Source: Intestinimonas timonensis
GTDB lineage: Bacteria; Bacillota; Clostridia; Oscillospirales; Oscillospiraceae
Direction: 5' to 3'
Length of the DNA stretch: 64,000 nt
Assembly (NCBI RefSeq): GCF_900626145.1
Contig: NZ_LR130816.1
Coordinates: forward strand, 182,676-246,675
Shown here: positions 1 through 7,410 of the stretch, in pieces
Position numbering within the stretch: position 1 is the first letter of the stretch
Layout: each line of letters starts with the position of its first letter
The notes under the pieces: generated by a model
Told to the model about the DNA's origin: nothing
What the model saw: the letters and a program-made list of their open reading frames with translations, nothing else
Database searches by the model: none
Made by a program: the position numbers and the translations under genes

Positions 1-174
1 CTCTCGCTGTTCCGCGATGATTTCTGCAAGGGCCGCGTCTTTCTCCGGCCTGCCCAAACGATGGACGAAATCATAGTATCCGCTGCGGGATACCTGAAAG
101 AAGCGACACATAACGGTTACCGGATATTCGTTTCTGTGCCGGTAGATTACTGCGTATTTTGCCCTTGGCCTCAC
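1..174 (-). CDS. IS3-family transposase OrfB, N-terminal part (runs off window)
   Basis: Reading frame on the minus strand from a GTG at 174 to the window edge, 58 codons. The translation contains RHRNEYPVTVMCRFFQVSRSGYY, split here as RHRNEYPV and MCRFFQVSRSGYY, the N-terminal helix region of IS3-family OrfB; the DDE catalytic core would lie outside the window. It overlaps the OrfA stop codon at 171-173 by a shifted frame, as expected for IS3 elements that make an OrfAB fusion by frameshifting. Partial because of the window edge, so intactness cannot be judged. Confidence 0.85.
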   Translation of the reverse strand, partial: MRPRAKYAVIYRHRNEYPVTVMCRFFQVSRSGYYDFVHRLGRPEKDAALAEIIAEQRE

Positions 175-443
175 TTCCTTCCTGTGGAGCGCAGAAAATC
201 CCGCAACAGCTCGTTTTCCATCTTTAGCCGTTTGTTCTCATACTTGTACTCCGCCAGTGTTTTTGCGGGTTTACGCCCCCGCGCTTTTGGAAGGACAGGC
301 TCCTTTAGCCAGCACTGAATAGCCCACCGGCTGATCCCATACTCCCGACATAAAGCACGCTGGCTTTCTCCTCCACGGATTCGTGACACCACTTCTTCTC
401 GTATCCCTACCGGATACTTTTTCATCCCTTTTTTTCCGGACAT
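171..443 (-). CDS. IS3-family transposase OrfA
   Basis: Ninety-residue DNA-binding protein. The first half is a helix-turn-helix of the type seen in IS3 OrfA (SQRALCREYGISRWAIQCW), followed by a basic stretch and a short leucine-zipper-like helix (EYKYENKRLKMENELLRDFL) used for multimerisation. The ATG at 443 has a GGGGG ribosome binding site 7 bases upstream, and that site is buried in a perfect hairpin (451-486). It is followed directly by OrfB in another frame. The outer end of the element is probably near 523. Confidence 0.9.
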   Translation of the reverse strand: MSGKKGMKKYPVGIREEVVSRIRGGESQRALCREYGISRWAIQCWLKEPVLPKARGRKPAKTLAEYKYENKRLKMENELLRDFLRSTGRK

Positions 444-450
444 AGCAAGA

Positions 451-486
451 CCCCCTAATGTAGCTTTATTTTCCTACATTAGGGGG
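451..486. promoter_or_regulatory. Perfect 13-bp hairpin covering the transposase ribosome binding site
   Basis: Arms 451-463 (CCCCCTAATGTAG) and 474-486 are exact reverse complements with a 10-base loop. On the minus strand the 3' arm supplies the GGGGG Shine-Dalgarno of OrfA. A transcript started outside the element would fold and hide the site, whereas one started inside the hairpin would not. Protection from read-through expression of this type is known for several insertion sequences; its role here is inferred. Confidence 0.7.
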
Positions 487-498
487 CCTTTTGTCTAT

Positions 499-523
499 TG
501 TCCGGTTTTACTGGAGCTGTTCA
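499..523. repeat. Probable terminal inverted repeat of the IS3 element
   Basis: Read on the minus strand this begins TGAACAGCTCC and runs AGTAAAACCGGACA, an IS3-like end starting TG, lying between the collagen gene stop (545) and the transposase. The partner end is outside the window, so the exact boundary is a guess. Confidence 0.45.
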
Positions 524-544
524 CAAGTGCCGGGTGGCCTTTTT

Positions 545-1306
545 TCATCTATCGTAGATTCGGGACACCGCAAATCCGCCGGTGACCTTGGCCGGTCCCG
601 ACCCCTGGTAGAGGAGCCGGGCATAGGCCGTAGACGGCGAGAACTCCAAATAGGTCCCAGAACCGCTCTGAACGATGCCGGCCTGGGCCGGCGCCACGAA
701 CTCATATTCGGTGAGTGCCGCCGCCCCCTGGAAGGGCAGCACACCCACGGTGCCGTCCTCCTCCGGACGGCACTGGACCACATAGGAGAGGCTGTAGAGC
801 CCTGGCTCTGTCAGCAACACCACGCTGCCGTCCCCACTCAGGGAAATACCCTCCCCCACCAGGTAGTACGGATAGAATCGCAGGGTCTGGCCCGACTCGT
901 AGGTCCCCGGCTGGACCAGGAACTGCACTGCGGCGGGCAGCCCGCCGCCAGACCCTGATGGTCCGGTGGCCCCCGTAGCTCCGGTCGCGCCGGCAGCCCC
1001 GGCCGGACCGGTTGCCCCTGTTGCGCCGGTGGGACCGGCGGGGCCCGTGGCACCGACAGCTCCATCAGGGCCGGTAGGTCCTGTCGGTCCCGCGGGACCA
1101 GTGGCTCCAGTGGGGCCGGTGGCTCCTGTGGGACCCGTGGGACCTGCGGGTCCTTCGGCTCCTGTGGGTCCAGTTGGCCCCGTGGCGCCCTGCCCCGGTC
1201 CGGCCGGACCGGTAGCACCTGTCGCCCCTGTTGGACCGGTTGGGCCGGTGGGTCCTGTGGGGCCCATAGCCCAGCACCAGGGGCAGCAATAGGTATCATT
1301 CTGCAT
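545..1306 (-). CDS. Collagen-repeat (Gly-X-Y) surface protein with C-terminal globular domain
   Basis: A 253-residue protein. A short Cys-rich start ([14 protein letters not shown]) is followed by about 35 Gly-X-Y triplets, mostly GPT, GAT and GPA, up to about residue 120, then a roughly 130-residue beta-rich domain resembling the C-terminal domain of BclA-like exosporium glycoproteins. Threonine-rich triplets are typical sites for O-glycosylation. An upstream in-frame ATG (1327) exists, but the GGGAGGT site sits 7 bases before the ATG at 1306, which I chose. That site lies in a perfect hairpin (1315-1342). A spore or cell surface role is inferred from the family, not shown. Confidence 0.85.
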   Translation of the reverse strand: MQNDTYCCPWCWAMGPTGPTGPTGPTGATGATGPAGPGQGATGPTGPTGAEGPAGPTGPTGATGPTGATGPAGPTGPTGPDGAVGATGPAGPTGATGATGPAGAAGATGATGATGPSGSGGGLPAAVQFLVQPGTYESGQTLRFYPYYLVGEGISLSGDGSVVLLTEPGLYSLSYVVQCRPEEDGTVGVLPFQGAAALTEYEFVAPAQAGIVQSGSGTYLEFSPSTAYARLLYQGSGPAKVTGGFAVSRIYDR

Positions 1307-1314
1307 GCAAAAGA

Positions 1315-1342
1315 CCTCCCGGGCCATTCTATGCCCGGGAGG
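1315..1342. repeat. 28-bp palindromic repeat, copy A (covers collagen gene RBS)
   Basis: CCTCCCGGGC, an 8-base loop, GCCCGGGAGG. The same 28 bases recur exactly at 1687-1714. On the minus strand the 3' arm contains the Shine-Dalgarno of the collagen gene, so the fold would block translation. Confidence 0.85.
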
Positions 1343-1343
1343 T

Positions 1344-1686
1344 GCGCCTGTCGACTTTGGCGACAGGCGCTCTCAAAAATGCAAGCATTTTTTCGAAGGG
1401 ATGCAGCCTGCTGCGTCGCACTTTGTCGGGGCAAAGTCCGCACCGCTCATCCCAGCCTGACGGCTGGGCATCGCTCCGCTCCCTTGCCCCTCCTCTCCCA
1501 AACAAACCCGCTTCGCTGGGCTTTGTTTGGGTCCCCATCTCGCACGCTTGCAGGCCGAGAAGTGTTTTTTCCGAGGCACATGTCCCCGGAAAAAACAAAC
1601 TTCATTTGATTCCGTCGTCTGCGGACGACGGAACTCTGCGAGGCTTTCTATGTCAGTTAGCCTATATTCCTCCACTGACGTGGAGG
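1344..1686. repeat. Intergenic hairpin array between the two 28-bp repeats
   Basis: No convincing gene. The segment is almost continuous inverted repeats: GCGCCTGTCG/CGACAGGCGC (1344-1371), AAAAATGC/GCATTTTT (about 1376-1393), CCAGCC/GGCTGG (about 1452-1468), CCCAAACAAA/TTTGTTTGGG (1497-1531), TTTTTTCCG/CCGGAAAAAA (about 1563-1595), TTCCGTCGTC/GACGACGGAA (about 1610-1633) and CCTCCA/TGGAGG (about 1670-1687). Part of it shares a motif with the repeats downstream of tRNA-Tyr near 59.6 and 59.9 kb. Function unknown. Confidence 0.75.
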
Positions 1687-1714
1687 CCTCCCGGGCCATT
1701 CTATGCCCGGGAGG
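1687..1714. repeat. 28-bp palindromic repeat, copy B
   Basis: Exact copy of 1315-1342, extended by GGCC on both sides. It lies 17 bases past the stop of the DHHW gene and is followed on the plus strand by TTTTGCGTTTT, so it could act as a terminator on that strand. Confidence 0.8.
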
Positions 1715-1731
1715 CCTTTTGCGTTTTCCTG

Positions 1732-2886
1732 TTATTTGCTCAGGATGAAGAGGTTGCCGTCGCTGACAAAATTGGAGACGCTGTACAGAACCAGTACCTG
1801 GTCGATCCCGTTCTCCGCCACATACTGGCTCACCGGTGTCTTGTTGTACCGAGGATCAAAGAGATGGATCTCGGAAAAGTCCGCCGTGAGGAAGGGGGCC
1901 AGGCTGTCGGAGTAGGAATCACGGATGACCAGCAGCTTGGGGCCAACCGTATTCTGGCCCTTCACCACCGCCAGAGGCTTGTTGCCCCCCAGGAAGAAGG
2001 AATACTTGTCCTTGACCTCCAGCTTGCTCCAGTCGTAGAGAACGCCCTCCTCCGGCTGGGTGCCGTTCCAGGCGGTGACGGTGATTCCTTCCTCGGGCAC
2101 ATAGATGTCGATGGAGTCTGGGGCCATCCACCGGACGCCGGAGCTGGAGTAGGTGGTGCCCTTGAAGTCGGTGGAGACGGTGGTCTTCTCATAGTCGCTC
2201 AGGGGAGTGACCTCCAGCCCCATGGCCTCCATGATGGCGGCATAGCCGTAGTAGGCCCCCAGGCTGGTCCAGTGGTGGTCCAGCCGGTAGTAGATGTCCT
2301 CGTCTTTGTGCTCCTCCAAAACGGAGGCAATGTCCACCCTCTGTGCCTGAGTGGTATCCTGGGCCTGGGCCAGAATGTCACCCTCGCTGGCGTTGGGGGC
2401 GCCTTCTGGGAGCCGGTCCGTCCACACCGACACCTTGCCGGGGATGAGGGAGAAGTACACCGGTACATCCACATTTTCCACCAGTTTGTTCACATAATCC
2501 AGATTATTTGTCACCTTGGTGGCGTCGGGCCGGTCAAACCGGGGGATGAGGGTATCCTGGTCGCAGAGGTAGACCCCGTTGTTCTCCCCTTTGCCCGCCA
2601 GGCGCTCGGCCATGGCCTTGGCGGCGATCCACTCATCCCGGAAGACGAACTGGTCGGTGAGATAGGTCTCGAAATCAGACATAAACTTGCCGGTGAAGAA
2701 GTCGCCGCTCTCGTCCAGGGGGAGTTTTAAGGCAAAGTCACCGGCATCCAACTCAGGTTTTTGGGCCAGGTAGCGGTTTTCGTCCTCGGAGAAATCCCGG
2801 TCGGGGCTGATGAGGTTGGCCGCGAAGAAGACGGCCAGGAAGCCGCAGAACAACGCGGTGAGGAAGATAGCGTAGCGTTTTGACAT
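1732..2886 (-). CDS. DHHW-family protein (AlgJ/AlgX-like O-acetylation partner)
   Basis: A 384-residue protein with one N-terminal membrane segment (YAIFLTALFCGFLAVFFAANL) and an extracellular SGNH-like domain. The signature LDHHWTSLGAYYGY and the later serine block VIRDSYSDSLAPFL fit the DHHW family, whose members work with MBOAT acyltransferases to put O-acetyl groups on exported polysaccharides. Start chosen at MSKRY because AAAGGAGG lies 8 bases upstream; an in-frame extension to 2937 has no such site. It lies 13 bases after the MBOAT gene and is surely co-transcribed. The polysaccharide substrate is unknown. Confidence 0.88.
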   Translation of the reverse strand: MSKRYAIFLTALFCGFLAVFFAANLISPDRDFSEDENRYLAQKPELDAGDFALKLPLDESGDFFTGKFMSDFETYLTDQFVFRDEWIAAKAMAERLAGKGENNGVYLCDQDTLIPRFDRPDATKVTNNLDYVNKLVENVDVPVYFSLIPGKVSVWTDRLPEGAPNASEGDILAQAQDTTQAQRVDIASVLEEHKDEDIYYRLDHHWTSLGAYYGYAAIMEAMGLEVTPLSDYEKTTVSTDFKGTTYSSSGVRWMAPDSIDIYVPEEGITVTAWNGTQPEEGVLYDWSKLEVKDKYSFFLGGNKPLAVVKGQNTVGPKLLVIRDSYSDSLAPFLTADFSEIHLFDPRYNKTPVSQYVAENGIDQVLVLYSVSNFVSDGNLFILSK

Positions 2887-2899
2887 ATCCGGGCCTCCT

Positions 2900-4303
2900 T
2901 TAGAAACGGAAATAGAGGAAGGGGTTGTAGGTGGCATCCACCAGGTAGGCGGTGCAGAGGAGAAGCCCCGCCAGGAGGACCACCGGCAGGAGGACCTGCT
3001 CCGCCCGCTTGGGGAGCCGCCGCCACAGGGAGGCCATCAGGGGGGTAGAGGCCACGCAGGCGGCCAGGAGGGAGGGACCGTAGGAGCCCAGGTAGTAGCC
3101 GAAGGCACCATCGGTCAGGCCGCCGCCGGCCAGGCCGAACATGGCGGCCAGATAGCCGCCCAGCTGGCCAAAGTCCTCCACGGCGAAGATGGCCCAGCTC
3201 ACCAGCACCAGGAAGAGGGTGTAGATATGCTGAATCACCCTGGGCCAGCGGTCGATCCACTTCTTGAGCCACAGCTTCTCCAGCATGAGGAGAACCCCGA
3301 AATAGAGGCCCCAGAGGAGGAAGTTCCAGCTTGCGCCGTGCCAGATGCCGGTGAGGCCCCACACCACCAACAGGTTGAAGCACAGCCGGCTCCGAGAGAC
3401 CCGGTTGCCGCCCATGGGGATATAGACGTACTCCCGGAACCAGGAGCCCAGGGAGATGTGCCACCGCCGCCAGAACTCGGTGATGGAGCGGGAGATATAG
3501 GGGTAGTCGAAGTTTTTCAGGAACTCGAAGCCCAGCATCCTGCCCAGGCCGATGGCCATGTCGGAGTAGCCGGAGAAGTCGAAGTAGAGCTGGAGGGAGA
3601 AGGCCACCACACCCAGCCAGGCCCCCAGAACGGTGAGCTCCTCCGTTGGAAGGGCCTTATAGGCATCCCAGAGCATACCCAGGTTGTTGGCCAGGAGCAC
3701 CTTTTTGGCCAGACCCACTACGAAAATTTCCACGCCGCTGGCAAAGCGCTCGGCGGTGTGGTCCCGGTGGTCCAGCTGCTCTCCCAGGTCCTTATACTTG
3801 ATGATAGGCCCGGCGATGAGCTGGGGGAAGAGGGTGACGAAGGTGCCGAAGCTGACGATATTCCGCTGGACCTGAGCGTCGCCCCGGTAGACGTCGATGG
3901 TGTAGCTCATGGTCTGGAAGGTGTAGAAGGAGATGCCGATGGGGAGGCTCACCCCCAAGATGGGCATAAAATCAAGGCCCAGGGCGGCCAGGCTGCCGGC
4001 CAGGAAGTCCCAGTACTTGAAGAAAAACAGCAGAGCCAGGTTAAAGATCACCGACGAGGCCACCGCCATCCGGGCCCCCCGGTCGTTCCCCTTCTTCTTG
4101 CATTTCTCCACCAACATACCATGGGTGTAGTCGATGGCGATAGAGGCAAACATGATGACGATATAGACCGGCTCACCCCAGCCGTAAAAGATCAGGTTGA
4201 AGATCAGCAGCACACCGTTGCGCCACTTCAGGGGCGAGAGGTAGTAGATCAGAAGCACAATGGGCAGGTAGGTGAAGAGAAAGAGCAGGCTGGAGAAAAC
4301 CAA
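2900..4303 (-). CDS. MBOAT-family membrane O-acyltransferase (AlgI/DltB-like)
   Basis: A 467-residue polytopic membrane protein. The C-terminal TGIWHGASWNFLLWGLYFG holds the conserved MBOAT histidine, and GYSDMAIGLGRMLGFEFLKNFDYPY is the usual upstream block. The family passes acetyl groups across the membrane to a partner, here the adjacent DHHW protein. I place the start at a TTG (4303), giving MVFSSLLFLFTYLP, the normal family N-terminus, with GAGGTG 7 bases upstream; a TTG two codons earlier is too close to that site. First gene of a two-gene operon. Confidence 0.9.
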   Translation of the reverse strand: MVFSSLLFLFTYLPIVLLIYYLSPLKWRNGVLLIFNLIFYGWGEPVYIVIMFASIAIDYTHGMLVEKCKKKGNDRGARMAVASSVIFNLALLFFFKYWDFLAGSLAALGLDFMPILGVSLPIGISFYTFQTMSYTIDVYRGDAQVQRNIVSFGTFVTLFPQLIAGPIIKYKDLGEQLDHRDHTAERFASGVEIFVVGLAKKVLLANNLGMLWDAYKALPTEELTVLGAWLGVVAFSLQLYFDFSGYSDMAIGLGRMLGFEFLKNFDYPYISRSITEFWRRWHISLGSWFREYVYIPMGGNRVSRSRLCFNLLVVWGLTGIWHGASWNFLLWGLYFGVLLMLEKLWLKKWIDRWPRVIQHIYTLFLVLVSWAIFAVEDFGQLGGYLAAMFGLAGGGLTDGAFGYYLGSYGPSLLAACVASTPLMASLWRRLPKRAEQVLLPVVLLAGLLLCTAYLVDATYNPFLYFRF

Positions 4304-4423
4304 GCGCAAACACCTCAGTTCGATTCAATGTCTCAGGGATAGTATGCCGTGAAAAGAGCAAAACCGGTACAGCTTTTCCTTTGACGCAGGAGCAGGAGGA
4401 AAAGTTCCCCTATCATGTCAGAA

Positions 4424-4453
4424 AAAGTCCCCGCGCTGATACGCGGGGACTTT
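4424..4453 (-). terminator. Rho-independent terminator after udk
   Basis: Stem AGTCCCCGCG / CGCGGGGACT with a 6-base loop, followed on the minus strand by a run of T. It lies just after the udk stop at 4462. Confidence 0.85.
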
Positions 4454-4461
4454 CTGCTTTT

Positions 4462-5076
4462 TTATCCCGCCACATGGGCACGGATACGCCCGATGATCAT
4501 GTCCAGGGCCACCAGGTTGTGGCCGCCCTCCAGCACCACGATGTCGGCAAACCGCTTAGAAGGCTCCACAAACTGCTCGTGCATAGGCTTGACGGTGGTG
4601 AGATACTGCTTGACCACTGAATCCAGGCTCCGGCCCCGCTTCTTCACATCCCGCATGATCCGCCGCAGGATGCGCACATCGGCGTCGGTATCCACGAAGA
4701 TCTTGATGTCCATGAGCTCCCGGAGGGCCTGATTCTCAAAAATGAGGATGCCCTCCACGATGATGACCTTGGTGGGGCGCACCTCCACCGTCTCCCCGGA
4801 GCGGTCGTGGATGGTGTAGTCGTAGACGGGGCAGCGCACCGTCTCCCCCCGGCGGAGGGCCTGGATGTCCCGGATCATCAGGTCGGTCTCAAAGGCGTCC
4901 GGGTGGTCGTAGTTGAGCTTGGTCCGCTCTTCATAGGGCATCTCGCTGTGGGATTTGTAGTAGTTGTCATGGTAGAGGACGCTCACGTCCTCCCCGAACT
5001 CCGCCTTGAGCTTCTCCGTGAGCGTGGTCTTGCCGGAGCCGGTGCCACCGGCGATGCCGATGATCATGGTATCCAT
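4462..5076 (-). CDS. udk: Uridine kinase
   Basis: A 204-residue P-loop kinase that phosphorylates uridine and cytidine in pyrimidine salvage. It has Walker A GIAGGTGSGKTT at the N-terminus, the YHDNYYKSH and NYDHPDAFETDL substrate blocks, and IVEGILIFENQALRELMDIKIFVDTDADVRILRRI, all typical of Udk. Start at MDTMII because GGTGGAG lies 7 bases upstream; the reading frame extends further but with no site. Monocistronic, divergent from the sigma-54 activator. Confidence 0.95.
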   Translation of the reverse strand: MDTMIIGIAGGTGSGKTTLTEKLKAEFGEDVSVLYHDNYYKSHSEMPYEERTKLNYDHPDAFETDLMIRDIQALRRGETVRCPVYDYTIHDRSGETVEVRPTKVIIVEGILIFENQALRELMDIKIFVDTDADVRILRRIMRDVKKRGRSLDSVVKQYLTTVKPMHEQFVEPSKRFADIVVLEGGHNLVALDMIIGRIRAHVAG

Positions 5077-5137
5077 GTGGCTGCTCCACCGTCCTTCCTT
5101 TTCTTTCCTCCTTGGGAGGATCGTTCTCTCAGTGATC

Positions 5138-5166
5138 ATTATAATGCCTCCGGGACAAAGCCGCAA
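5138..5166 (-). promoter_or_regulatory. Promoter of udk
   Basis: Minus strand TTGCGG, 17 bases, TATAAT (perfect -10). Confidence 0.65.
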
Positions 5167-5217
5167 CCCTTGAAAAGCAAGGCCCGGAGCTTTCTCCCGC
5201 TCCGTCTGCCCCGCCTC

Positions 5218-5246
5218 TTGCGTTCCTGCTGCCGGGAGGCTATAAT
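5218..5246 (+). promoter_or_regulatory. Sigma-A promoter of the sigma-54 activator gene
   Basis: TTGCGT, 17 bases, TATAAT, ending about 50 bases before the chosen start codon. Confidence 0.65.
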
Positions 5247-5297
5247 CTAGGTGCTCAGCCGCAGCCGCGGCTGTCTTTGACAGGAAGGGTGTATTCC

Positions 5298-6656
5298 ATG
5301 GAGCTCAACGCCGCCGCCCGCGCCGCCTTCGATGCCATGAGCGAGGGCATCACCATCATCGATACCGACGGCATCATTGTCTTCGGCAACCGTGCCTACC
5401 GGGACTTTCTCAACAAGGAGGCCGGCGGCGACATCGGCCCTATCGAGGGCTACCGCCTCCGGGATCTGCGCCCCGGCGCCCGACTCCCCGAGGTGCTGGA
5501 GACCGGCAAACCCCACCTCCACATCACCCGCCAGGAGATCCAGGACTTTTACTTCGTCAACATGTACCCCATTTACGAAAACGGGGCCCTGATCGGCGGC
5601 ATCTCGGTGGTCACCTTCCTGGAGGACGCCTATCGCACCCGCCAGGAGCTGGACGCCATGGAGGCCAAGAGCCAGCGGGTCCTCCGCCGCCTGAACAAGG
5701 CCAACGGCGCCCGCTACACCTTCGACGACATCGTGGCGGTCTCCCCCTCGGTGGCGGCGGTGAAGGCCCTGGCCGAGAAGATCGCCGTCACCGACGCCAC
5801 CGTGCTGCTGGAGTCGGAGAGCGGCACCGGTAAGGAACTCTACGCCCAGGCCATCCACAACGCCAGTCCCCGCCGGGACGGGGTCTTTGTGGCCATCAAC
5901 TGCTCCAACTTCAACGCCGATCTGCTGGAATCCGAGCTCTTCGGCTACGCCGAGGGCGCCTTCACCGGCGCCAAGCGGGGCGGCAAGCTGGGCCTCTTCG
6001 AGGCCGCCGCCGGCGGCACCCTCTTCCTGGATGAGATCTCCGAGATGGACATCGGCCTCCAGGCCAAGCTCCTACGGGTCCGCCAGGAGCACCGGGTCCG
6101 CCCCGTGGGCGGGCTCAAGGAGATCGACGTGGACGTGCGGGTCATCGCCGCCTGCAACGCCGACCTGCCCCAGTACGTCCGGGACGGCAAGTTCCGCAAG
6201 GACCTCTACTACCGCCTGAGCACCTTTCCCCTCCACATCCCGCCCCTCCGGGAGCGGCCCGCCGACATCTCCCCCCTGGCCAACTCCATCCTCAACGAGC
6301 TCTCCCACAAGCTCCGCCGGCCCTTCACCCTCACCGTGGACGCCGCTGAGCGCCTGCGCGCCCACGACTGGCCCGGCAACGTCCGGGAGCTCCGCAACGT
6401 GCTGGAGTTCTCCGCCTACCTCACCCCCTCCGGCATCATCACCGCCGATGCCCTCCCCGGCGACCTGGGCCGGCCCAAGCAGGAACCCCCCGCCGACACC
6501 ACCCTGGCCCAGCGGGTCCGGGCCTCTGAAAAGCGGGAGATCCGCAAGACCCTGGAGAAGTACGGCTCCTCCCTGGAGGGCAAGAAAAAGGCCGCCGCTG
6601 AGCTGGGCATCTCCCTGTCCAGCCTCTACAACAAGCTGGGCTCTTCCTCTTCCTGA
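5298..6656 (+). CDS. Sigma-54-dependent transcriptional activator (PAS-AAA-Fis)
   Basis: A 452-residue enhancer-binding protein. An N-terminal PAS-like sensor (about 1-115) precedes the AAA+ core: Walker A SESGTGKE near 174, the sigma-54-contact motif GAFTGA at 220-225, Walker B GTLFLDEI and the arginine-finger region FRKDLYYRL. A Fis-type helix-turn-helix closes the protein (GKKKAAAELGISLSSLYNKL). No response-regulator receiver, so it probably senses a small ligand. Start at MELNAAAR with AGGAAGGG upstream. About 210 bases downstream lies a perfect -24/-12 promoter, its likely target, and rpoN is at 57-58.4 kb. Confidence 0.93.
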   Translation: MELNAAARAAFDAMSEGITIIDTDGIIVFGNRAYRDFLNKEAGGDIGPIEGYRLRDLRPGARLPEVLETGKPHLHITRQEIQDFYFVNMYPIYENGALIGGISVVTFLEDAYRTRQELDAMEAKSQRVLRRLNKANGARYTFDDIVAVSPSVAAVKALAEKIAVTDATVLLESESGTGKELYAQAIHNASPRRDGVFVAINCSNFNADLLESELFGYAEGAFTGAKRGGKLGLFEAAAGGTLFLDEISEMDIGLQAKLLRVRQEHRVRPVGGLKEIDVDVRVIAACNADLPQYVRDGKFRKDLYYRLSTFPLHIPPLRERPADISPLANSILNELSHKLRRPFTLTVDAAERLRAHDWPGNVRELRNVLEFSAYLTPSGIITADALPGDLGRPKQEPPADTTLAQRVRASEKREIRKTLEKYGSSLEGKKKAAAELGISLSSLYNKLGSSSS

Positions 6657-6679
6657 GGCGAGTCCCAGAATTTTAGAAT

Positions 6680-6699
6680 TTGGTTCCAGAATCCTGGAA
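6680..6699. promoter_or_regulatory. Candidate upstream activator site
   Basis: GGTTCCAG, 4 bases, CTGGAACC: a perfect 8-bp inverted repeat about 170 bases before the -24 element. A weaker related palindrome (CCAGAATTTTAGAATTTGG) overlaps at about 6667-6685. Position and symmetry fit binding by the neighbouring activator; this is inference. Confidence 0.5.
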
Positions 6700-6808
6700 C
6701 CGCCTTTCAGACAGGGCGTCCCGCATTTTGGTAGCACCAATTTCACCCCGGCGATTTCCAGATTTTAAGAAATACCCTCTCTTTTTTCCTTTCCGCCTCT
6801 TTCCGCAA

Positions 6809-6850
6809 AGGCCCGGAACCCTTTCGCCCCAAGGGTTTCCGGGCTTTTTT
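6809..6850 (+). terminator. Terminator after the sigma-54 activator gene
   Basis: GCCCGGAACCCTT ... AAGGGTTTCCGGGC followed by TTTTTT; about 150 bases past the stop codon. Confidence 0.8.
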
Positions 6851-6868
6851 CGCGTCTGTTACCGGTTT

Positions 6869-6884
6869 TGGCACAGGGCTTGCT
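6869..6884 (+). promoter_or_regulatory. Sigma-54 (-24/-12) promoter
   Basis: TGGCAC, 5 bases, TTGCT, with GG and GC exactly 10 bases apart, matching the consensus. Transcription would start near 6896 and runs into an IS5 element 115 bases later. The 6885-7011 leader shows no convincing gene. Confidence 0.85.
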
Positions 6885-7062
6885 TTTAAAACAAGTGCAA
6901 TCGAAAAGAGAGGATTGCATCTCTGAAACGGGCTGCGGCCCGAAAAGAAAGAGTCTAATGGTGTGATGTCAATAGGGAAATGAAAAGAAATTTTCAATCA
7001 GGAAGAGTCTAGGCCTTGTTTGAAAAATAAAAGTTGCACAAGAAACCAAGTTATGCGAAGCT

Positions 7063-7410
7063 ATGAGCATGAAACGATATGAATTAACAAAAGAACAATG
7101 GGAACGAATCAAGCCGCTGCTGCCACCGGAAGAAACGGGAAAGCGGGGTCGTCCCCGGAAGGATAACGGGATCATGCTCAACGGAATGCTCTGGATCGTC
7201 CGGAGCGGTGCGCAGTGGCGTGAGCTGCCGGCGACCTATGGTCCTTGGCAGTCTATATACGCAAGATTCGCCAAATGGCGGAATGAGGGCACTCTGGAAG
7301 CGGTATTCCACACACTGTCTGCGGACGCGGATATGGAGAACCTGAGCATGGACTCCACTTGCGTAAAGGTGCATGAAAGCGCAAATGGCGGGGAAAAAAA
7401 CGGCGGATAA
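7063..7410 (+). CDS. IS5-family transposase, first frame
   Basis: 115 residues with the usual IS5 N-terminal region (LTKEQWERIKPLLPPEETGKRGRPRKD, here cited in parts, and LNGMLWIVRSGAQWRELPATYG) and the first catalytic aspartate in MDSTCVKVH. It ends in a run of seven A (7394-7400) where it overlaps the second frame, which is offset by +1. The two halves would have to be joined by frameshifting or transcript slippage at that run. Confidence 0.88.
   Translation: MSMKRYELTKEQWERIKPLLPPEETGKRGRPRKDNGIMLNGMLWIVRSGAQWRELPATYGPWQSIYARFAKWRNEGTLEAVFHTLSADADMENLSMDSTCVKVHESANGGEKNGG

Noticed and set aside
966-1292. Plus-strand Ala/Pro/Val-repeat frame opposite the collagen gene
   Set aside because: It is the complement of Gly-X-Y repeat DNA, with no ribosome binding site; the minus strand has one and a globular domain.
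1342-2730. 462-codon plus-strand frame
   Set aside because: Covers the hairpin array and the antisense of the DHHW gene; composition is that of shadow sequence.
6896-7011. A first gene of the sigma-54 unit starting between the promoter and the IS5 element
   Set aside because: The short frame beginning near 6980 stops within about ten codons even if the IS and its TA duplication are removed, so no interrupted gene can be shown.
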